Assembly: GCF_029227915.1 (NCBI RefSeq) | Contig: NC_079881.1 | Span: 16,405,501 to 16,469,500 of the forward strand | Length of the DNA stretch: 64,000 bases | Direction: 5' to 3' | Source of the DNA: Hydractinia symbiolongicarpus | Lineage: Eukaryota; Cnidaria; Hydrozoa; Anthoathecata; Hydractiniidae | Shown here: in pieces, positions 56,501 to 64,000 of the stretch | Layout: every line of letters begins with the position of its first letter | Position numbering within the stretch: the stretch's first letter is position 1 | The notes under the pieces: model-generated | Database searches by the model: none | Seen by the model: the letters and a program-made list of their open reading frames with translations, nothing else | What the model was told of the DNA's origin: nothing | Translations under genes and position numbers: made by a program

Positions 56501-59500
56501 CCGTGGAAAAATCCACTGCGGCAGGATAAAAATGGAAAAATAGGTTGCTTTAGATTTTTTGCTGACGTCAGCAGTGCATATACAAAAAGAAGATTGGTGA
56601 AATTTAGTCATTCATTGTCTGTAATGTGTAGAGGTTGAAACGCTGATAAAAATAATGTATAGTATCGTATGTTTTTGACAAACGCCTAAGGAGATATAAG
56701 GGTTTAAAAATTTTGCTGACGTCATCAAAGTCCCTACTAAAAAATCCAAAAAAATTTCTTCATAAATTCGTACACCCGTTTCATCCATCGTAAAGATCTT
56801 GAAATGCTGGTCAAGAAAATGTATAGGAACATGAACTTTTGACAAACGGTTGCAGAGATATTGGGGTTTAAAGGTTTTGTGATGACGTCAACAACCCGTC
56901 CATTCCGAAACGGATTCAAGGACCCAGGTTTGGGAAACTTACCCAAATTGGTCCCAGGTGGTCCATAGTTACCCACGCGGTGAAAAATCATTGACGTCAG
57001 CACCTCGTTTCCAAGTTATTTGGCCTCAAAATTTTAAGTGCACTGTAACGGCTTCATTAATTTAATATAGGATATTGACGTTAAAGTAGTGTTATTGACC
57101 TCGCGCCGTAACGTCAGAAATTTAACATATTAGACATGCATTTTTCGGTTGCTTCAAAGAAAATTTCGGTAAGATCAAAGAAAAATGAACATATCCACTT
57201 TGCCTGTTACAGACACACGGAATTAGCGTATTATTATAGAGACTAGTCAATAAGGCCCGTGGAAAAATCCACTAAGGCGCAGAAGAACAATGGAAAATTA
57301 GGTTGCTTTAGATTTTTTGCTGACGTCAACAGTGCATATACAAAAAGAAAATTGGTGAAATTTAATCATTTGTTGTCTGTAATGTGCAGAGGTTAAAACG
57401 CTGATCAAAATAATGTATAGTATCGTATGTTTTTGAAAAGAGCCTAAGGAGATATAGGGTATAAAAATTTTGCTGACGTCAGCAAAGTTCCTACCAAAAG
57501 TTCCAAAGAAAAATTTCTTCACAAATTCGTACAAACGTTGCATTCATCATATAGATCTTGAAATGCTGATCAAGAAAATGTATAGGAACATGAACTTTTG
57601 ACAAACGGTTGCAGAGATATTGGGGTTTGTAGGTTTTGTGATGACGCCATCAACCCGTCCATTCCGAAACGGATTCAAGGACCCAGGTTTGGGAAACTTA
57701 CCCAAATTGGTCCCAGGTGGTCCCTAGTTACCCACGCGGTGAAAAATCATTGACGTCACCACCTCGTTTCCAAGTTATTTGGCCTCAAAGTTTTAAGTGC
57801 ACTGTAACGGCTTCAATAATTTAATATAGGATATTGACGTTAAAGTAATATTATTGACGTCGCGCCGTAACGTCAGAAAATTTAACATATTGGATATGCA
57901 TTTTTCGGCAACATCAAAGGAAAATGACGATATCCACTTTGCCTGTTACAGACACACGGAACTGGCGTATTATTATATAGATAAAACTATATTTCAATTT
58001 AAAAAAAGTTTATAACTTTTTAATTTTAAATTTTCATTCTATATTTCGCCAGGAATAAAATTGTTAAGAAAAGGAGATGCATCATATGATTCGTCATGTA
58101 TATCCGGAAAAAAAATTAGTATTGCTACTTTCCAGAACGTGACTGTGTGTGTTTCATGTTTACTCAGATTGGAGTATTGTGTTTCACTAAAATATAAACT
58201 AATTGGGAACAAACGTTAAAGAAAAGTTTTACTTACCAAATGGTATGTCTTCCTTTTGAACATTTGCTGCGTTTTCTTGATCGACTTTTTCATCGTATTC
58301 TTTAGTAGATACAAATGGCGAATCTTGTTTAGAGAATGCCCATGGAGATCGTGTTTCCATAGCATCCAACGTGACGTCATCACGAATGGTAACTGTAGGT
58401 AGAGCTGCATATATTTGATGTTTGATATGTTTTTCATTGAACGGTTTTCCAATGTGATGCTGAAACAGAAATAGAACTTCTCTTCTGAAAACAAGAATCC
58501 AAAATGCAAAAGAAGATCTTGTGAAACCATTATATTTTTTATTAGGCTGAGTATGACACAGAGATCCAAGCAGATTATATTTTGTGAGTACAATGCATGC
58601 ATAAAGAGTTTATGAGAGTTTAAGGACTCCAAGACAGGAAATAACACGATGTAAAAAAATCAAAAAAATTCTTCATACATGCTATCAGCTTGTTTGTGGT
58701 TAAAGTCGATGGTTTTTGAAAAAAACTCACTTTTTTTGATGAGTCATCCTTATCCTCATCTTCATAATCATCGTCACTATTTTCATCCTCTTTGGCTAAA
58801 ACACCTTCCAACTCTTCTTCATCCTTTTTTGCTTCATTTTGCAATGTTTCCAATTCACTTTCTTTACTTTTATGGTCTTTCATATAGTCTCGAACTTGTT
58901 TTAATTTTTCCTTGATCGTGTTTATGCCAGGATACAGTTGTTCAGCTATTGCTTTTCCAATATTCTTCACAAAACTGACATCTAAACATGCCTTAGTGTC
59001 GAGGTTGAAATTTTTACTGCCACCTAAAGTGACATTAACTTTTAATCCAAAACATGAAGACTTGGCTTCTTCAAGGCTTGTATTGAAGCAGATATGATGT
59101 ATGTTGATTATATTTTCTCTAGTGTATTTTGCAATTGCTTCCAAAGCTGCTTTTCCCGAAGCTGCTACTTCTTCCATTTTTTCGGCAACCTTTTCAGCAA
59201 AGTCGACCAATTCTTTTGCTTTTTCAACGAATTTCTTTGCAATTTCCAAGATCTTTTTGATGATGTGAATGGCATCAAGCAATATCTATATGCAATTAGT
59301 TATGTTTTAGAAAAAAGATTTTGCATTTCAGCTATTCTCTAAAACTTAAAATAATGCGGAAAGAATTTTTATATTGTTTACTTATTCTTTTGAGTCTTTT
59401 TTAAGACCTACCCTGACTAATTAATGCCCAAGACAGGCCTTTCGCTTAAAAACCTGCGCAATGCAGCGAAAGATTCAACTGGGGAAAGCGAGTCAATAAA

Positions 59501-62500
59501 GTTTGGGCAAGCTCGATGCAATGATGACAACTCTTGTATATGATATTGACGTTAATAAACGTGTTCAAATTGACATGACAGTTCCTTTTTGTTTTCTTAA
59601 AGAAGTTTTATTACTTAGACCTTCAGTTTGTTTTAGTAAGATGTAACGGTGTCTGATATGCACAGATTGACTCTAAAGGTAACGTCTGATGGTATGATCC
59701 TCAAACTGATAAGAGTAATCATGTTTATATAAGTTCCTGTGACAAAGAAATCAAAGCATGTAATTGAAGTTATATTAACTAAACACAGAGACAATAATCT
59801 CAAATTGCATATCACTAAGAAATTCTGCATTTTACCTCCATTGTGATTTTCTTCTTTAGCGCCTTGCCTTTCAAGTACACTTTATTTCCTTTACATTTTG
59901 CAATACAGACTGGATTTTCAACTTTTGTCTTACAGTCATCCCATCCTGGACATGGTACCCACTTTTCTAAGATCTTCTTGCACTTCTTGTTAACTGTTGG
60001 TCCGCCAAGACAAACTTTAAAAATTAAAAATAATCTAACGACCATCTCATGAAAAAACAATTTACAACACACATTTTTTTTAGTTATTCTAAATATCCAA
60101 CAAAAATAAATTAAAATAAAAACGGGCTATGGCTTATCCGTGATGTCATTCTAAACTAAACTAAATGATTCACTCCGATCGAAACCCAGTCGTTATATCG
60201 TTTTTATATTATAAAGAAAAAATGAATTCGCCAGATGTGATCAAAGTTGCGATCGGGATAAGCCATTCTCAGCTGGAAATAACTACAGGATTGAGTCATA
60301 ACCAACATACATATACACTTCATCAGAACAATTTATATCCATCGTTTATCGTTAGCATATTAAGCAAGCTAGCTACCAGGCTGTTATATGTATAACTTTA
60401 TTAGTGAAATAATATATCTTACCATCGTCACACTGGTCAACGCATTTACCATCCAAAACGTCCTCAATTTTGTCCAACTTTCCCGACTTACGTTGTACAA
60501 TACTCTGCTTTTCTTCCAGCTTGTCTATCCATTTTTGCAGACGTTCTGTGGCTTTTTCAAACCAAGAAGCTAAAATAAAAATATTCGTGGAATAACTTTA
60601 TTTTCTGGTAATGTTTTTGGAGCATTCGTTTTACATCATCACGAAAAAACTGAATAGCAACAATGTTTTGTTTTAAGGACGGAAAATTTAGGTTTTAGTT
60701 CGGTAGACGCACAATTATATTAATTTTCATCAATTTTTTAGTACCATGTTCTAGGAACATAATAGTATTGAATCTCTTAGCAATGATCTATCTTATTGCA
60801 ATTTTATTTTGACGCAACACGTACCAGAACTGTTTGCAGTTTCTTTTTGGCCTGAAAGTGCTTCCTCTGTTTCATCAGCTGCCGTAGTAATGGTATTTGT
60901 TGTTTCACTGGTTACTTCTCCAACTGACGCCGAAATGCAAGATGAAACCTAAATCAGATGAAACCAGTTTGTAATGACACTTTGGAAAGGGATTTGTGGT
61001 AGATGTAATTATGTTGGCAATTGAATTGAAGTTCAAGCTAAAACAAGATTCTTAACTTCGTCTTATGTATAACTATGTACAATCGACTTCAGTAATTTTA
61101 GATTAAATTCAAGCGTTTTTTTATGCCATGGAATGTTATTTGCAAATTTTAAACAAAATGATTTAATAGTTTCGTATTATTAACCAATCAAACTCCTTGA
61201 TTCAGCTCTTACAATTTTCAATTTTATAAAATTGTGAAAGATGAATCATACCGAAAATCCTGTTTCCGCCAAACTACCATAAGGCGCATTGACTGTAACA
61301 TTAGCTTCAATAAGATTGAATATGTTTCCATAGACATAGAAATAAAATCCTTTGTTTGATACATCTATCAAGACTTCAGCTCCAAGACCGAGTAAGGATA
61401 CATAACCTTGAATTTTGACAGCTACCTGAAGACGAATATTATATTGGTTATAGTATTAGAGTAATATATTATTATCATTAAGATATGGTAACCCATGGAA
61501 AGTTACTTTTCGACTCTTCTTTCAGTATACATTGCTTTCCCTGTCTGCTGTGATACGACGTATGAAACACGCGAACGTATATGTACTATTAAAGTAACTG
61601 AAATTATACTTGAGGATTGCAAATCTAGTTTTTTTGCTGATGTCAGTAGATGGTATCTCTACTATGAGCATAATTACAAGAAAATAAAGATATAAAAAAT
61701 AGAGCAAAAAATAGCGATTAAGAGAACTCATTTTATTAATAAAAAAGTCACACAAATCTGCTATCAATGGAACATAAATTTGCACATTGACAGTAGAGCA
61801 TTTAAACTGTAATGTTGATTAGTATTCCGTGAGCAGGTTAGAAAGTGCAAGCAACCCTTACACTTCGGAGTACACCAATTGGCGTTGCTGAAATAACCAC
61901 ACATTCCGGTATGCTATCTATTAGCCATAAATTGTGATCAATCAATTTTGAGATATCAAAATACAGGTTCATGTGAAAGAGAACTAAATTTATTGGTAGC
62001 AGCCAGGTGGCCAGAAATAAGGTTCACAGATGAAGGATTGTCGGCGAAAAGAATGGAAATTTTGGGTTTGTTTAAAAAAATGCCTAGTCTACGGATCTAA
62101 AAATATAGCAATTTAATTTCCAATTGCATGATTGTTATTGTTTCGTGGAAAACTTGCCTTTACTTTATGAAAGACTGCAGCTGTTGATTTAAGTAAAAAA
62201 AAAGAAAATTTCAGCTCGACACAGGTCTGTTTATTTTGTTTAGTCTTACTTCTTCTTTGGATATTTTAACAAATACTTTTGGTCCATTTTCCAGATCATT
62301 CTTACTCTTGCTAACTGCGATCAAACCTTTTCCAATTTTAATGGGTGACAACTCAGCATCCACTTGAATCAACTTCGGAAAATCAACAACAATGTCGCAT
62401 TTGATTTTGTAACCAAGTATATTGATCAAACCTTTGAGCATGAAGCCCGCAGGTATCGTAACTTTTAAATGTTCGATTTTTGTACCTAGGAATAAAATAG

Positions 62501-64000
62501 GTTAGGTCCATTAACATTGTGATTTTATCTTTAATCGCGTATTTTTAAATTTTTTTTATCTTCAATCCAAAACAAATTTCGCAGAATCTATTCATTACTA
62601 CTCAAAGTTTGAAATTCTTGACAATCTTGTTCAATTTATTTATTTAACATATTAACAATATAATGATTAATGGATTTATAAAAGTTAAAATACCTTTAGG
62701 ATTTGTGCTAAAACCTGCAACTAATCCTTCAGGGAATCCTGACTCTATTATAACTTGAGGAAGTGAAATTTCAAATTCAAACACCTTTGATATACTTTCA
62801 AGAGTTAAAGTATTGATGGATGAGTAAAAGTAATTGTCTAAAGGTCGCGATGGATCAAATGAGATTGCACTTTTAGATATTATTTCTTTTCCATTTCCAA
62901 TCTTGCCAAGTTGCATTTCTCCTGACAGTTCTAAAGTATTGTTAAACTATCTTGCAGTTGACCAAGTAAAAAATAAAAATACAACAGGTACAAAGATTTT
63001 GTTCTACAAACGCGGTATTAGGTTCAGTGCAGATAGTTGTTATTGTATTACTTTGGTAAATTCACAGAAACTCGCCTCTACACATTTTCACACATAATGC
63101 TCATTTGGAACCATCAAATGACAACGTATAAGCTTTTAAAAACAATAGCAAGTTAGAATACATTTTTGGTGTTACTTCTGATGGGTAATATGACAAAATT
63201 ATAGCTAATCAGACGAGACGTAGTGAAAAGAAAGTCATTGGAATAAAATCCTTAAGGACTCTAAACTTTTTCGGAAGGAACAATACCAGTAATAATACCA
63301 TACCTAGCTTGGGAACTGGTACTGCAGGTTCAATAGCAACTCCCATCTTAACATTACCAAATGCAACATATTTCAACCCAAATGGTCTCTTCCATATACC
63401 TTTCATGAGGAGTTGAATCTCTACCCTTCCAGTTACACCAACTGAGATAGTACCTGAAAAGAAATTTGTTGCAGGGTACATGTAAAAGGGTTTGACTTAA
63501 ATTGTTCCCAAAAATGGAAATTCCTCGTTTTCGCTAATGATTTACAAAATCAACCGGTACATTGAAGAATGTGTCTAGTTAGTGATTTATCCAGCAAAAA
63601 GAGAAACAGATTTTTATATGTTTCTCTTTTTTTGGTCAAAGTTCAGTAGCATGTTAGAAAAAGTCAACCTTTGTGTTTGGTTCGTAAAAGAATGTAGTTA
63701 GAATGTCCCACCTGCAAACTCTAGCGGTGGATCCTTAAGTTTCATTTCACCTTCAAAATAAAACTTAGTCTCAGCTGCAACCTGCAAAACAGCTTGCAAC
63801 TTTGTCAATTTAAGGTTTTTTCCCAGTTCAAATCCATTCCCATCGTAGACTGCTCGAAGTGTCATTCCTGAAGTTGTTATTTCACCTTCCAATCTTAACT
63901 TTGTACCTGGCTTCATTTTCTCACGTGCAACCTCACAAAGAGCTGATCCTTTGCAATCATTTGGTATGGTTAATTGAGTGGAGAAGAAAACTCCTGAATA
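53504..64000 (-). CDS. Large uncharacterised multidomain protein, probably extracellular (14 exons seen, 5' end outside window)
   Basis: Exons in coding order: 64000-63712 (partial), 63453-63304, 62930-62694, 62485-62250, 61425-61252, 60948-60835, 60569-60423, 60014-59836, 59285-58731, 58459-58237, 55651-55454, 55359-55291, 54475-54258, 53629-53504. Every junction is GT-AG and phase-matched, giving about 970 codons to TGA at 53504. The N-terminal half is a beta-rich repeat-like region (GTKLRLEGEITTSGMTLRAV; WKRPFGLKYVAFGNVKMGVA; GYVSLLGLGAEVLIDVSNKG). Then come a Ser/Thr-rich linker, a six-cysteine module (VCLGGPTVNKKCKK, CPGWDDCK, CIAKC), a coiled coil (AKKFVEKAKELVDFAEKVAE), an acidic stretch (DENSDDDYEDEDKDD) and a helical C-terminus. 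I do not recognise the family. Disulfide-like cysteines and many N-x-S/T sites suggest secretion; the N-terminus is not visible. Confidence 0.75.
55652..58236 (-). other. Long intron of the large minus-strand gene, mostly repeats
   Basis: The 2.6-kb intron holds the two-unit tandem duplication at 56439-57981 and a lone related hairpin ACCCGTGGAATAATCCACT near 55795-55813. The minus-strand ORFs here (56387-57543) lie inside the repeat units and are not genes. Confidence 0.6.
56439..57981. repeat. Tandem duplication of a 0.75-kb repeat with TGACGTCA sites
   Basis: Unit 1 is 56439-57194 (756 bp), unit 2 is 57195-57933 (739 bp), and a partial third border copy is 57934-57981. Each starts CCACTTTGCCTGTTACAGAC followed by ACACGGAA and GCGTATTATTAT, then GACTAGTC and a small hairpin GTGGAAAAATCCAC. 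Unit 1 has four perfect TGACGTCA octamers and unit 2 three. The AT-rich CTAGT border and adjacent hairpin recall Helitron/Helentron ends, but no Rep/helicase is present, so it would be non-autonomous. Confidence 0.7.

Noticed and set aside
56387-57543. Minus ORFs within the tandem repeat
   Set aside because: They recur in both repeat units as translations of repeat DNA and lie inside an intron of the large gene.

Overview
Organism: this is eukaryotic, AT-rich genomic DNA with spliced metazoan genes (GT-AG introns, single-copy orthologues CNOT3, KDELR, TMEM104). Abundant decayed mobile DNA and an arminin-style small secreted precursor suggest a cnidarian, probably a hydrozoan. That placement is inference; no sequence search was run. 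The annotated exons were joined by hand from conserved protein motifs, splice sites and matching codon phase. || Layout: 1-1739 holds the last three exons of CNOT3 (+). 3468-10610 is a complete eight-exon short-chain dehydrogenase of the DCXR (L-xylulose reductase) type (+); its large sixth intron carries a splice-donor minisatellite and Penelope-like retroelement debris. 12129-15979 is a complete KDEL receptor (-), with a tRNA-derived SINE in an intron. It is divergent from a complete SLC26A11-like sulfate transporter at 16334-20625 (+), separated by 354 bp that must hold both promoters. 23236-35551 is a decayed Polinton/Maverick with 258-bp terminal inverted repeats and a 6-bp target duplication TACATG. 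36524-46109 is TMEM104 (+, ten exons). 49999-51646 is a four-exon, 90-residue secreted precursor with an acidic middle and an arginine-rich tail, a candidate antimicrobial peptide gene. 53504-64000 (-) is the 3' part of a large uncharacterised, probably extracellular, beta-rich protein gene that runs off the right edge. || Polinton: it carries protein-primed DNA polymerase B, a retroviral-type integrase, an FtsK/A32-type packaging ATPase, an MSV199/BRO-like protein split by a TTAA-flanked MITE, two zinc-ribbon paralogues, several small membrane proteins, a 24-residue-repeat protein and a 186-residue protein. I cannot recognise a major capsid protein, penton or protease. Most long genes carry frameshifts or stops, so the copy is dead, although several small ORFs remain open. 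Hairpins lie just after three plus-strand genes, two of them between convergent genes. || Interspersed repeats (PLE, SINE, several MITEs, a 0.75-kb tandem duplication rich in TGACGTCA, a GACGTT array and a two-copy unknown family) fill introns and intergenic DNA. I found no CRISPR array, rRNA or genuine tRNA gene.
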